Assembly: GCF_001894745.1 (NCBI RefSeq)
Contig: NZ_BBYF01000005.1
Location: 1 to 64,000, forward strand
Origin: Paenibacillus sp. NAIST15-1
GTDB taxonomy: Bacteria; Bacillota; Bacilli; Paenibacillales; Paenibacillaceae
DNA length: 64,000 bases
Reading direction: 5' to 3'
In this document: positions 53,512-62,411 of the stretch, piece after piece
How the letters are laid out: each line of letters opens with the position of its first letter
How positions within the stretch are numbered: the stretch's first letter is position 1
Notes under the pieces: generated by a model
The model's input: only the letters and a program-made list of their open reading frames with translations
Databases searched by the model: none
Told to the model about the DNA's origin: nothing
Position numbers and translations under genes: made by a program

Positions 53512-53535
53512 GACCGCTATAATGCGGTTTTTTTC
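53512..53535 (+). terminator. Rho-independent terminator
   Basis: GACCGC / GCGGTT stem with loop TATAAT and a run of T after it. Confidence 0.82.
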
Positions 53536-53538
53536 TTT

Positions 53539-53586
53539 ATGTCATCAACTTCTTGGTCAAATAAAAAGACAAGAAGTTGATGACAT
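53539..53586. repeat. Perfect 17-base inverted repeat
   Basis: ATGTCATCAACTTCTTG at 53539-53555 and its exact complement CAAGAAGTTGATGACAT at 53570-53586, with a 14-base centre. It directly follows the LysE terminator. A second, shorter perfect inverted repeat sits on the other side of the next gene at 54952-54993. The rest of 53590-53780 shows only a 33-codon frame (53617-53715) without a ribosome binding site. Confidence 0.8.
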
Positions 53587-53818
53587 CTCCGTTTTTGAAT
53601 AGAACATACCCATGCAATGTTGAAATCGACTATTCGTACTTACAAAGCACAGGAAGCCATTATCATCATGGCATCGCTGCTCGTATATTGTGCAATATCA
53701 ATTCTTTACCCTTAGAGATTCATTCGATTTCATTCTGATCTTAGCAGTGAACGTCATCTCCACGACTTATGGATTTCTCGATATGATATAATTCGAATAA
53801 AAAGAGGAGAATATATCG

Positions 53819-54784
53819 GTGTTTTCACGGGAGAGTTTAGAAAAGAATCAGATCGTCGTGTATGCAGTGGCATTAATTGTAGGAGGGGGAGTGGGCTTGG
53901 CAAGTCCACAATTAGGGGGCTTGCTAGAACCCTTGGTTTCATTTGCGATTGCGGTTCTTTTATTCAGCATGTTTTGTCAAATTCCTTTTCTGAAATTAAG
54001 GGAAGCGCTCACGAATAGACATTTCATAGGGGTATTGCTGCTTGTTAATTTTATCTTCATTCCATTGCTTGTATTCCTATTAATTAAGATTTTCCCTCAG
54101 CCTGGTCCGGTTCTGATCGGAGTTTGCTTGGTTCTTCTCACTCCATGTATTGATTATGTCATTGTGTTTACTCAATTGGGCAAAGGAAATGAAAAGTTAA
54201 TTCTTGCGTCTACTCCAATCCTTTTTATTGTCCAAATGATTATGCTGCCTATTTATCTTTGGTTATTTATTGGTGCTGAGGCATCTGAGATAGTACGATT
54301 TGGACCATTCGTTGAAGCTTTTGTTTATTTGATTATTGTTCCTTTATTCTTTGCATTAATCATTCAATATGTAGCTAAAAGAAATATACGCGGCATGAAA
54401 ACACTGGACTTTACAGCATGGCTGCCAGTCCCGCTTATGGCACTTGTGCTCTTTTTGGTGATAGGCTCTCAAATTGACAGGGTTGTAAAGGATTTTCATG
54501 TCATTATTGCTGTGATACCCATTTATGTATTATTCCATATCATTTCTCCGGTAATTTCACGAATCATATCGACTGTTTTTCGTTTAGGCCCATTAGAGGG
54601 AAGAACACTTATTTTCAGTGCTGGAACTCGCAATTCGCTTGTTGTCCTTCCTCTTGCTCTTACCTTACCAGGGGAGATGGCTACAATAGCAGCGTCTGTG
54701 ATCGTAACCCAGACCATTATTGAACTGATAGCGGAGCTGTTATATATAAATGTTGTGCCTAATTTTATTTACAGAGATGTATAG
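53819..54784 (+). CDS. Bile acid:sodium symporter/ACR3-like arsenic resistance permease
   Basis: 321 residues with ten predicted membrane helices. LLFSMFCQIPFLKLREAL, the helix 4 motif LLTPCIDYVIVFTQLGKGNEKL with its Cys (the conserved ACR3 position) and SAGTRNSLVVLPLAL are typical of the BART superfamily members annotated as arsenic resistance proteins. GTG start with GAGGAG 9 bases upstream; TATAAT at 53787-53792. No ars regulator or reductase is nearby, so arsenite is only one candidate substrate. Confidence 0.82.
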   Translation: MFSRESLEKNQIVVYAVALIVGGGVGLASPQLGGLLEPLVSFAIAVLLFSMFCQIPFLKLREALTNRHFIGVLLLVNFIFIPLLVFLLIKIFPQPGPVLIGVCLVLLTPCIDYVIVFTQLGKGNEKLILASTPILFIVQMIMLPIYLWLFIGAEASEIVRFGPFVEAFVYLIIVPLFFALIIQYVAKRNIRGMKTLDFTAWLPVPLMALVLFLVIGSQIDRVVKDFHVIIAVIPIYVLFHIISPVISRIISTVFRLGPLEGRTLIFSAGTRNSLVVLPLALTLPGEMATIAASVIVTQTIIELIAELLYINVVPNFIYRDV

Positions 54785-54951
54785 GTAAATATAAATAGAT
54801 TCAGGTCGGTGAATCTGGGTTCCACAGCTGCCGTGTAATTAATATGTTCTGGATATACCGAAGTTTCCTTGCGTTGTACGTCTTTATTTTGATAAAAAAG
54901 CGGAGCTGGGGTACGGCTTGTGGAAAGCCATAGTACTCAGTTGTATACTCC

Positions 54952-54993
54952 TTTGTCATAAGTTGAAAACACATCTATTTAACTTATGACAAA
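54952..54993. repeat. Perfect 13-base inverted repeat
   Basis: TTTGTCATAAGTT / AACTTATGACAAA with a 16-base centre, 167 bases past the permease stop. It shares GTCAT with the larger repeat at 53539-53586. Between 54785 and 54950 no gene is visible. Confidence 0.75.
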
Positions 54994-55035
54994 TACCTAT
55001 ATGGTGTTCCACTGAGCTCAACAAATTTTGCTTTT

Positions 55036-55285
55036 AAATCCTGAAACCTTCACTGGTCAGTTGATCCAGTTCTTGTTTACTTGCTGAGGGCTAGATTGAC
55101 AGCCATGGCTGTTAATTTCAGGATGGATCTCCTCAGCTGTAATTGCGTTTTGATTCGCATGATACAACAGGTGAATTCGTGTAAATGAGTTTTCGAAATC
55201 TGAATGCATGGTATAAGAACTCAATTTCATAAATGGTACTCATTACAGTTATCATTGTTTTTCTGTCCTTACATTATGCATTTCC
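55036..55285 (-). pseudogene. Frameshifted duplicate of the small winged-helix gene
   Basis: Aligns almost base for base with 40115-40374, including the upstream region (TTTCATAAATGGTA, AGTTATCATTGTTTTTCT). Relative to that copy one T is missing in the CTTGTTTACTTGC stretch, shifting the frame, and the 3' third of the gene is absent. The start ATG is at 55209. The copies lie 15 kb apart. Confidence 0.88.
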
Positions 55286-55488
55286 GTTATCGTAACTTAG
55301 ATTGAATTCAAATCAATAATGTGAATTTCAGCCTATCTTTCAGTAGAAGAGAAATTATTCGGAGGGGATTACTTAAAGCACCCAGTAGCACCCAGTGAAT
55401 CAATTTAGTTAGGGTAGGGAACGATATGTTTTGGAATGATACGCAGGCAACAGCAGCGTTTCCCATCACAAAATGAGGAGTGAAAGAG

Positions 55489-55722
55489 ATGGCTAAACAC
55501 AACGAACGTAACCGAAACGATGATACGAAACAAAACACGGCTGGTCTGGGAACTGGAGAGACTGTAGGAACAGTGAGTGGCGGTGCCGTAGGTGCTGTAG
55601 TTGGTTCCGCTTTAGGCCCTGTTGGAACTGTTGTAGGTGGTATCGTAGGTGCATCGTTGGGCAACAAGGCTGGCGATCAAGTTGATAATAATACCGGATC
55701 TGAACAGGATAAACAGGACTAG
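55489..55722 (+). CDS. Glycine-zipper protein
   Basis: 77 residues: charged N terminus (KHNERNRNDDTKQN), then GETVGTVSGGAVGAVVGSALGPVGTVVGGIVGASLG with regular GxxxG spacing, and an acidic tail. Such glycine-zipper segments insert in or associate with membranes. ATG at 55489 with GAGGAG 8 bases upstream. Single-gene unit; function unknown. Confidence 0.75.
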   Translation: MAKHNERNRNDDTKQNTAGLGTGETVGTVSGGAVGAVVGSALGPVGTVVGGIVGASLGNKAGDQVDNNTGSEQDKQD

Positions 55723-55746
55723 CTTCATTTTTTAGTGAGGAAAATC

Positions 55747-55772
55747 AGGGTGCCGAGGAAACTCTGCACCCT
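55747..55772 (+). terminator. Weak terminator hairpin
   Basis: AGGGTGC / GCACCCT with a 12-base loop, 25 bases after the glycine-zipper stop; T tract poor. Confidence 0.45.
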
Positions 55773-55992
55773 CTAACCATTCATTTGTAAAATACAACAG
55801 TTTCCATTCACTGAATCATAAGAAGAACGACTGTGACCTTATAATAACGCCCTTCCAGTCTTGTTAGCTACAAATAAAATGAACTCGTCGCGCCTACCGT
55901 ACTCTTGGCGTAAGGTTTCCCTATATGCCTGCTCCGATGGATGTACCAATGCTAGCCCTGTTAGTCGGCAGTCGAATGCTTATACTGTACTC

Positions 55993-56805
55993 TTATCGTT
56001 TTCTTGCTTTGATTACAAAAGTTACAGGAAGCATCTTCGCTTTTTTCGCAAAATCGTTGTTATCGTCCTGCGATTGCAGAATTTCATCATCAGATTCCTC
56101 AATCATTTCCTCAATGACAAATCCTGCTTTTGCCAACGCATTTACATAGGTAGATAGTTTACGATCCGATAATGTTAGCGCACCTTCATCAAGAGATACC
56201 GAATACCAAGATTCATCGAAATAACATTTTTTAAAAGCAAGCAGATCGTTTTCAGCAACCACACATTTGTGTATAGGGTGAGACCAACTGAAAATAAATA
56301 CGCCGTCTTTTTTAAGGTAAGAAGCGATTCGGCCAAAAGTACCCTCGAGGTCGGTGGTCCAGCCTATGGCATAAATCGAATAAACAAAGTCAAAATAATC
56401 CGTTGGTATGCCACATTCTTCTTCCATGGGAGAGCAGATCAATTTTGCTGACAAGCCGCATGCCGTCAAGTGTTGCTTTGCCTTTTCGATTTGTTTTTCT
56501 GATATATCCATTGCCCATAGTTCAGATGCTTTGCGCTCCCCGTGATATTGCAAGGATTGACCGTTTCCACAGCCTATTTCCAGCATCTTTTTCCCTGAGA
56601 CATCGCCAAAAAGCTGGCATTTTTCTTCGGAGACAAATGCTCCGTAAAAAGGAAGCACGATTGCTCCTAAGAAGTCACTTCCTTTTGTATTCCAATAGAA
56701 GCTGTTTGTTTGATACACAGAATTCTTGTCCATATCGACCGAGATAGCGCTGCCAACCTCACCCGCGCCTATAATGTTTGTTCTAGTAACAGAATTCTTG
56801 TCCAT
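55993..56805 (-). CDS. SAM-dependent methyltransferase
   Basis: 270 residues. Motif I MLEIGCGNGQSLQYH, acidic motif II WAMDIS, DYFDFVYSIYAIGW and LKKDGVFIFSWSHP. Typical small-molecule class I enzyme. ATG at 56805 has GGGGAGGG 8 bases upstream. The first 24 residues (MDKNSVTRTN...) repeat as MDKNSVYQTN at residue 25, from a 72-base in-frame duplication, so the ancestral start is probably equivalent to 56733. Substrate unknown. Confidence 0.82.
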   Translation of the reverse strand: MDKNSVTRTNIIGAGEVGSAISVDMDKNSVYQTNSFYWNTKGSDFLGAIVLPFYGAFVSEEKCQLFGDVSGKKMLEIGCGNGQSLQYHGERKASELWAMDISEKQIEKAKQHLTACGLSAKLICSPMEEECGIPTDYFDFVYSIYAIGWTTDLEGTFGRIASYLKKDGVFIFSWSHPIHKCVVAENDLLAFKKCYFDESWYSVSLDEGALTLSDRKLSTYVNALAKAGFVIEEMIEESDDEILQSQDDNNDFAKKAKMLPVTFVIKARKR

Positions 56806-56929
56806 GTCAAAGCCCTCCCCAAATATAAATAATATGAGCCTAAACGTATATCCCAACTTGCGCGTTATCCCAATAACACATTTCGAAAATGAAGATGCTG
56901 CGCTATTGATCTCAAAATAACGTATCATT

Positions 56930-57492
56930 TTCCTATGAACAAATCCACGTAAAATCTTCCATCCATTTCATGCTTACTAGACGAAGATAGTACATTCTGA
57001 AGAGAGGATTATACAAGACCAACATGGTATGGCTGGGTAGAATAGGGACTTTCCTTGCAATCCTAAATCAGAAGAAACTCATAGCACATATTTTTAAACA
57101 CTTTAATGAAATAAATATATTAATTATAATGAAGTTGTTGGCTGGCCATTGCATTTCTCAGAGGACAATCTGGATGAGACACAGATACCACACTGAAACG
57201 CGAGCTATGTCCTGGCCGAGCTATCTCTGCCTGAGGGGTGTATCCTCGAACCGGTTGATTTACGTATATGGAACCATATTTGACGGCAGTTTTTTCAGTT
57301 GACTTGTTTGAGTCGCGGTTGCGGCTCTTTTTTTTGTATTTCCCAGAGTTAATTACAGATGTAAATAAGCTCTGTCAATTTGATCATCAACCAGTTCACC
57401 CAAGTGAGGGAAAAGTTTTTTTCTCTTTTAATGAACCAAAATACGAGAACTGGTGAATAAGAAGTGAAAGGAAAAACGAGGAGGTCTTTGAA
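56930..57492 (+). other. Gene-poor stretch with a possible remnant and a terminator
   Basis: About 560 bases without a supported gene. 57132-57285 reads EVVGWPLHFSEDNLDETQ, a TGA, then NASYVLAELSLPEGCILEP, which looks like coding sequence with one stop, possibly a remnant. GAGTCGC / GCGGCTC (57310-57316 / 57321-57327) followed by nine T is a good Rho-independent terminator about 160 bases before the sigma factor gene and could be an attenuator of it. Confidence 0.4.
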
Positions 57493-58062
57493 GTGAAAGA
57501 AAGCAATCATTATCCAATACCCAGGGAGGGAAATCCAGTTGATTTTGAAACACTTGTTCAACCTCACTTAACTAGTGCATTTCGAGTCGCATTTTTGATC
57601 GTCCATGATTACCATCTCGCTCAGGATGCCGTTCAAGAAGCTCTATGGGAAGCGTATCAATCCCTATATCGATATGATGAACGAAAAGGGACATCGTTTC
57701 GAGCTTGGTTTATGAAAATTGTGACACATCGTGCACTTAATGTAGTGCGTAGAAAGAAAAATACAGAAGAATATATGGACTCTATTGACCCTGGACAAAA
57801 CCCATTGGAGAGTATTCTGCAAAGGGAGAAAGAACAACAAATTTGGCAAGCGATTCAGTTGATGACGCCGAAGCATCGCTCTGCAGTTATTCTTTACTAT
57901 TATGAAGAGTTTAGTGTAGCTGAAATTGCAAAAATCCTTGGTGTGTTTGAGGGGACGGTAAAATCAAGGCTGCATAAGGCCAGAAAGTTAATTGCTGAAA
58001 ACATGCAAGTTAATCAAGAAAAACAGGTAATTACCGAGATGGGAGTGATCATGCATGACTAA
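57493..58062 (+). CDS. ECF-type RNA polymerase sigma factor
   Basis: 189 residues. Region 2 about 20-90 (FRVAFLIVHDYHLAQDAVQEALWEAYQSL ... FRAWFMKIVTHRALNVVRRKK) and region 4 about 115-170 (PKHRSAVILYYYEEFSVAEIAKILGVFEGTVKSRLHKARKLI). GTG start with AGGAGG 8 bases upstream. The next gene, overlapping by 8 bases, encodes a membrane protein with DUF4179, the usual anti-sigma partner. Confidence 0.93.
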   Translation: MKESNHYPIPREGNPVDFETLVQPHLTSAFRVAFLIVHDYHLAQDAVQEALWEAYQSLYRYDERKGTSFRAWFMKIVTHRALNVVRRKKNTEEYMDSIDPGQNPLESILQREKEQQIWQAIQLMTPKHRSAVILYYYEEFSVAEIAKILGVFEGTVKSRLHKARKLIAENMQVNQEKQVITEMGVIMHD

Positions 58063-59536
58063 TCTTGACAAACAAATTACACAAACTTTAAAAAAGGTAG
58101 CTGGAGAATTGGAGCAGCCTAACTTTGTGATGCCATACCAAGTGGCAGCCGATAAAAGAAAAAGGTCACGTTTACTAGGCGTAGGTGCCGTGGTACTCCC
58201 AGTCTCTATTAGCTGCGCTTTGCTTTTAACGATTTCGGTGAGTCCTACCTTTGCGGCCTATGTTAAATCGTTATTTGATAGTTCTGATCAAGAACTGCAA
58301 CATGCAGTACAGGAGGGTTTTTCACAGAAGGTAAATGCCTCTGTTACTGATCAGGGCTATACTCTTGAAATAGAGGAGATATTGGCCGATCCTATGAGAA
58401 TTGTAGCCGTTTATTCGATCAAGGATCAGCAGAATAACTTTATTCATCCGGATAAGCTTTCCATAAGTAACGTAGAGGTGACTGATTCGAAAGGGAATAT
58501 AATTAAAGAAACTAGAATATATGGGGTACAAAACCGCGAAAATTACGGATATCTCACGCTAAAAAAACCCGGGGAAACAGAAGATCAGAAGCTTGTACTA
58601 CAGTTCGAGGGAAATCAGATCGACTCTGTCGAGGGAAATTGGGCCTTGAAGATTCCTTTTGATTTAGAGAAAACAACGAAGGCTTCTCAGGTGCTGCCAA
58701 TCGATAAGACGTATACCACACCACAGGGACTGCAAATCAAACTAAATAGCATTATGCATTCACCGACTGCTGCTAGTGTGGATTATGAAACGAAATGGAC
58801 GGAAGAGGCAAAGAAAAGATTAGTAGAGGAAAGTAAACAAGTGAAAGGAAAAGTAGATTCAGCTGATCCTTATGTTCGCTATGATGATTTTAAGCTGAAT
58901 TTCCATGTTGAAAATGAAAAAGGAGAGAAAGTAAAAGATTTAACTAGGGCGCTTGATACGCCAAGCAAGGCCTTGGGAGAATTCGGTCATTTGAATCGGC
59001 AGTATGGATTTGCTCCACTGTCTCCTGATCATCAATATACGCTAGTATTGGATTCTTTAGTAAAAACAGAACCGTATGAGCTAGGCATATCATTTGAGCC
59101 AAAACAGCTTGCCGACAAACCTGTACGAGTAGATATGGATGGCAAAACGATTGAGATCAAATCCGTATCCTTTGACGAACCATTAAATGAAGCATCTCCA
59201 AAGACTGAGAAGCACGTTACGATTTTACTAGAGGCTTATGTAAAGGATATAACCTATATTAATATAGCAGATACGATTTTAATGGATGATGACACAGATA
59301 AAATTATAAATCGTTTTGGTTGGACGATTAAGGATGAAGCGGGCAAAGTATACGATGTAACAGGTGGAGACTTTAAAATGATAGGGAAGGATGAACAAGG
59401 CAGAAACCATATCCGAATGAAATTGCAAAGCTATGACATGAAAGAACTCCCTCAAAAGCTTAGTCTTACTTCAGAATTGGCAGAAAAGAGCTATGACCTG
59501 AATTGGAAAGTACCATTGCCGAAGGAAGACAAGTAA
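58055..59536 (+). CDS. DUF4179 anti-sigma-like membrane protein
   Basis: 493 residues. Cytoplasmic segment 1-42 that would bind the sigma factor, one membrane helix about 43-65 (VVLPVSISCALLLTISVSPTFAAYV), then the extracellular DUF4179 domain (about 50-150) and further beta-rich domains to the end. Overlap with the sigma gene indicates coupled expression. Ligand unknown. Confidence 0.88.
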   Translation: MTNLDKQITQTLKKVAGELEQPNFVMPYQVAADKRKRSRLLGVGAVVLPVSISCALLLTISVSPTFAAYVKSLFDSSDQELQHAVQEGFSQKVNASVTDQGYTLEIEEILADPMRIVAVYSIKDQQNNFIHPDKLSISNVEVTDSKGNIIKETRIYGVQNRENYGYLTLKKPGETEDQKLVLQFEGNQIDSVEGNWALKIPFDLEKTTKASQVLPIDKTYTTPQGLQIKLNSIMHSPTAASVDYETKWTEEAKKRLVEESKQVKGKVDSADPYVRYDDFKLNFHVENEKGEKVKDLTRALDTPSKALGEFGHLNRQYGFAPLSPDHQYTLVLDSLVKTEPYELGISFEPKQLADKPVRVDMDGKTIEIKSVSFDEPLNEASPKTEKHVTILLEAYVKDITYINIADTILMDDDTDKIINRFGWTIKDEAGKVYDVTGGDFKMIGKDEQGRNHIRMKLQSYDMKELPQKLSLTSELAEKSYDLNWKVPLPKEDK

Positions 59537-59572
59537 GTCACTTAGGTTTTGCGCATTTTAGGAGGAAACGAA

Positions 59573-60395
59573 ATGAATGTGAAGAAAACAGTTGTTGCTG
59601 CAATGCTTGGTGGATTATCCGGAAGGTGAGTACATTAGGTTCGAGCTAAAGGACAAACGAGGACATATAGTCGTCAATTCACCATCCGAAGAAATCGTGC
59701 TTTTTAGCTTAGTTGTAGATCTTAAGGATGTACCTTTGTCCATTTTGACAACGGGAAAGAATAAATTGAAAGAATTGGATCCGAAGATGACGCAGGTGAA
59801 AAGCGCATATAGAGGACAGGATACATGGAACTTGCAGGGTCAGATCGAAACTTCTGTCACTATTGATGGCAAAAGCGGCAAAGTAACAGAGGCAACAATT
59901 AGCTATGCGAAGGCGCCAGACAAATCCAAGGTTGATATTGCGCGCAAAACGATGAAGCTCTTAAACGGCGGGCAGGACGTAATGGTACGTGATGGGGGGA
60001 ACCTAAATTATAATCCTCAGAACAAGGAGGGAAAGGTGCTGCAGTTCTATGATGAAGAATTGAAGAATTCTATCCTGCGCATCGTGCATATCGGAGCGGA
60101 TACCGGGAAGGTATGGGGGGCCGAATTGCTTCGGGAAAAAGAATCCTTTAAATCCGACGATGAATATAAGCAAGCGTTTGCCCAGCCGATACTCACGTCC
60201 GAACAGGCGATAGCCAAGGCCGCGCCGACGGTAAAGCAGCTATTTGGCGTTGATTTGAAGGGATCGAAGGTAGCGATACAGTTCGACCGCTATACGTTCA
60301 CGAAGCAAGGACAGCCGACCGTTATCGCGCTTGTCAATCCGAAAGGGACATTCCATACATTCGAGCAGCTGCCGATGAAGGGCCTGAAAAATTAA
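59573..60395 (+). pseudogene. Exported protein gene broken and apparently chimeric
   Basis: AGGAGG at 59560-59565 and ATG at 59573 start a signal peptide (MNVKKTVVAAMLGGLSG) that ends at TGA after about 18 codons. A different frame runs to 60395 and encodes YIRFELKDKRGHIVV, then KELDPKMTQVKSAYRGQDTWNLQG and a C-terminal half with QPILTSEQAIAKAAPTVKQ. The signal peptide and main body are out of frame, and 59620-59760 looks foreign to the rest. As third gene after sigma and anti-sigma it was probably a secreted effector. Confidence 0.65.
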
Positions 60396-60444
60396 ATCTC
60401 AGAACGATGAAATCATAAGAAGATTACAATAAGCTGCAAACAGA

Positions 60445-60495
60445 ACAAAGGATCTGTTGGAAAGGTAGAAAACTACCGCCAGGCAGATCCTTTGT
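60445..60495. terminator. Long inverted repeat after the sigma operon
   Basis: ACAAAGGATCTG / CAGATCCTTTGT, perfect 12-base arms with a 27-base centre. No T run, so terminator function is uncertain. From 60496 to 60737 there is a TATAAT-like element at about 60554 and a 22-codon frame from 60590 without other support. Confidence 0.5.
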
Positions 60496-60737
60496 CAGTT
60501 ACCCTCATTAAGCGTGATATTAACCGTTTTTACGAACAATACCTCTATAATCAAAGACATTTTTAGACTTAATGGAACCGGGGGTTACTATGAGTGCAGC
60601 AAAAAATCGAATGATAACAATGCTGCTAGAGAGCCACAGTGACAGAATCTTCGTTTAAAAAAAACATCCGAATATAATTATATGTGAAGATTCCAGAACT
60701 ATTTTGAGCACTCATGCCTCGTTGCCAAGGAGAAACT

Positions 60738-61250
60738 ATGGATCAGAAGATGATGATTGATCGTGCGCAGCGGGGCGATATGAAAAGCTTCGCGTATGTA
60801 ATACAACAAATTCAAGACGAATCGTACCGAATTGCGAATAGCTATTTACTCAATGAAGCCGCCAGCATGGACGCGGTGTGTGATGCTGTGGAAGAAGCCG
60901 TTATTCATATCCAAAAACTCGATAATCCGGAAAGATTTAATATTTGGTTCAATCGGATTGTGATTCATAAATGCAAATCCCATTTGCTCAATAGTAAATT
61001 AATTGTCTTCATCGATGATGAAGAAGTTAAGGGACTTGTGAAACGCCAAACGACGGAAGAGAATTTGGAGTTGCAATCCTTTATGAAACAACAGTCGCCA
61101 ATGACGCGATTGCTTATTCAACTGAAGTATGTAGAAGGATATACGATAGAAGAAATTACGGAGATGGCGGAAATGCCGCTCAACACGATCAAAGCGAAAA
61201 TTGATAACACGATCAAGCTGTTTAAACAGAGCCGTAGAGGGAGCATGTAA
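60738..61250 (+). CDS. ECF-like sigma factor without an anti-sigma gene
   Basis: 170 residues from ATG 60738 with AAGGAG 5 bases upstream. Region 2 (RAQRGDMKSFAYVIQQIQDESYRIANSYL ... NIWFNRIVIHKCKSHL) and region 4 (TRLLIQLKYVEGYTIEEITEMAEMPLNTIKAKIDNTIKLFK) are present, though less canonical than the first sigma gene, with DAV...EEAV in place of the usual DVxQE core-binding helix. The next sequence is a broken transposase, so a partner gene may have been lost. Confidence 0.82.
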   Translation: MDQKMMIDRAQRGDMKSFAYVIQQIQDESYRIANSYLLNEAASMDAVCDAVEEAVIHIQKLDNPERFNIWFNRIVIHKCKSHLLNSKLIVFIDDEEVKGLVKRQTTEENLELQSFMKQQSPMTRLLIQLKYVEGYTIEEITEMAEMPLNTIKAKIDNTIKLFKQSRRGSM

Positions 61251-61261
61251 TATAACCCAGT

Positions 61262-61284
61262 GACCGTCCGGTAATGACGGTCTT
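61262..61284 (+). terminator. Small hairpin after the sigma gene
   Basis: GACCGTC / GACGGTC stem with a 7-base loop, followed by TTGG, 12 bases past the stop. Weak terminator. Confidence 0.4.
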
Positions 61285-61309
61285 GGATGGCGTTCGGAGA
61301 TAGCGGAAG

Positions 61310-61555
61310 AGCAGGTTAGGAGCGCACTCAGAAAAGCGCAAGGAGATCATCTGTACCAGTCCCGTTGCGAAGCAAGCTGCACATGACGAATCCTTCGATG
61401 GCCTGAAACGTCAATCGAATCCGTTGTCTGTCTTTCTCGTCGGTGACCTGCTCCAACGGATGTGGTTCTCCCTTTTTAAGATATCGTTTCAGCTTCGGCA
61501 TCGGCTTGCTCCAGAAGCGGTAGCCGAAGGCGCCGAGTTGAGTAGCTGTCGTGTA
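61310..61555 (-). pseudogene. Transposase C-terminal fragment
   Basis: The minus strand reads TQLGAFGYRFWSKPMPKLKRY, KKGEPHPLEQVTDEKDRQRI and LTFQAIEGFVMC, then after a frame change FATGLVQMISLRFSE. This resembles a C-terminal region found in Bacillales transposase-type proteins. N-terminal and catalytic parts are absent. It lies beside the DJ-1 gene and marks an old insertion or rearrangement. Confidence 0.55.
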
Positions 61556-61584
61556 GCATTATCTATTTCTGACTTGATTTGAAA

Positions 61585-62157
61585 TTAAAAATATAAACCT
61601 TTGCCCACTGGCTGAACAGTTTCTAGCACAGTGTCAACCATTTCTTCATTAATTAGGGTTCTTATAATCCAAGCTGAGAGATCTTGAGCAGCAAAACAAC
61701 CTGCGGCAGTCGAGATATTTCCTTCGTTTACGAAACTTTGCTCAATAACGTCTACATCAAATTCTTTAAGTTGTTCTACTACGGATGGATATGTAGTTGC
61801 TTTTTTGCCAGTTAACAATTTTTTAGCTCCTAGTAGTAGTGAACCAGAACACATAGAGCCTATTAATTGTCTTTGAGGATCTACATGAATGCTATTAAGA
61901 TATTCTTGATTTTGATATAAATCTTGTACACCCTTACCACTTGCAAATATTACAGCGTCAGCGGAAGGAATATCAGATATGCTTCCTGTCATGGGGATAC
62001 GTAAGCCAGACATGGATATATGAGTTTTTTCCGTTCCTAATAGTTGGACATTCCAATCAGAAATACCGCCAACTAGACGTACACGATTTAATAAATCCCA
62101 TGGTAAAAAAACATCTATATCAGTAAAGTTATCGAAACAGACTATTGCAATTTTCAT
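61585..62157 (-). CDS. DJ-1/PfpI family protein
   Basis: 190 residues with the nucleophile elbow GSMCSGSLLLGA (Cys103), AVIFASGKGVQDL and the late AAGCFAAQDLSAWIIRTL, as in DJ-1/PfpI proteins related to isonitrile hydratase and AraC-type N-terminal domains. GGAGGG lies 7 to 8 bases before ATG. Could be a stress protein, glyoxalase-type or isonitrile hydratase-like enzyme. Confidence 0.88.
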   Translation of the reverse strand: MKIAIVCFDNFTDIDVFLPWDLLNRVRLVGGISDWNVQLLGTEKTHISMSGLRIPMTGSISDIPSADAVIFASGKGVQDLYQNQEYLNSIHVDPQRQLIGSMCSGSLLLGAKKLLTGKKATTYPSVVEQLKEFDVDVIEQSFVNEGNISTAAGCFAAQDLSAWIIRTLINEEMVDTVLETVQPVGKGLYF

Positions 62158-62223
62158 TCTCTAGCCCTCCATTATAAAAATATTGGCTATGTTAAATTCT
62201 AATGTTGATATTTGACCATAAGA

Positions 62224-62250
62224 AAACCGCCTTTTCAACGAAGGCGGTTT
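62224..62250. terminator. Terminator hairpin
   Basis: AAACCGCCTT / AAGGCGGTTT, perfect 10-base stem with a 7-base loop. On the minus strand it is followed by TCTT and lies 161 bases past the phosphotransferase stop. The 62251-62411 gap has no gene I can support. Confidence 0.7.
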
Positions 62251-62411
62251 ATTGCTATCGTGTCCCGTTAGCGCAACGACTTACTCTGTTGAATTTCGTG
62301 TTCCTCAACATAAAGCGGCATCAGAGAAGGCGGATCGTACCTTATCGCGGCCTTTAAACGACAAAATGGTGCCGATAGCCATAGCCCCATAGCCGCAACG
62401 AAATAATGAGC

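Noticed and set aside
53617..53715. 33-codon hydrophobic frame before the ACR3-like gene
   Set aside because: No ribosome binding site; might be a remnant but not supportable.
57024..57302. 92-codon frame before the sigma factor gene
   Set aside because: No initiation signal and a poor amino acid pattern; a different frame in the same stretch looks more like a gene remnant.
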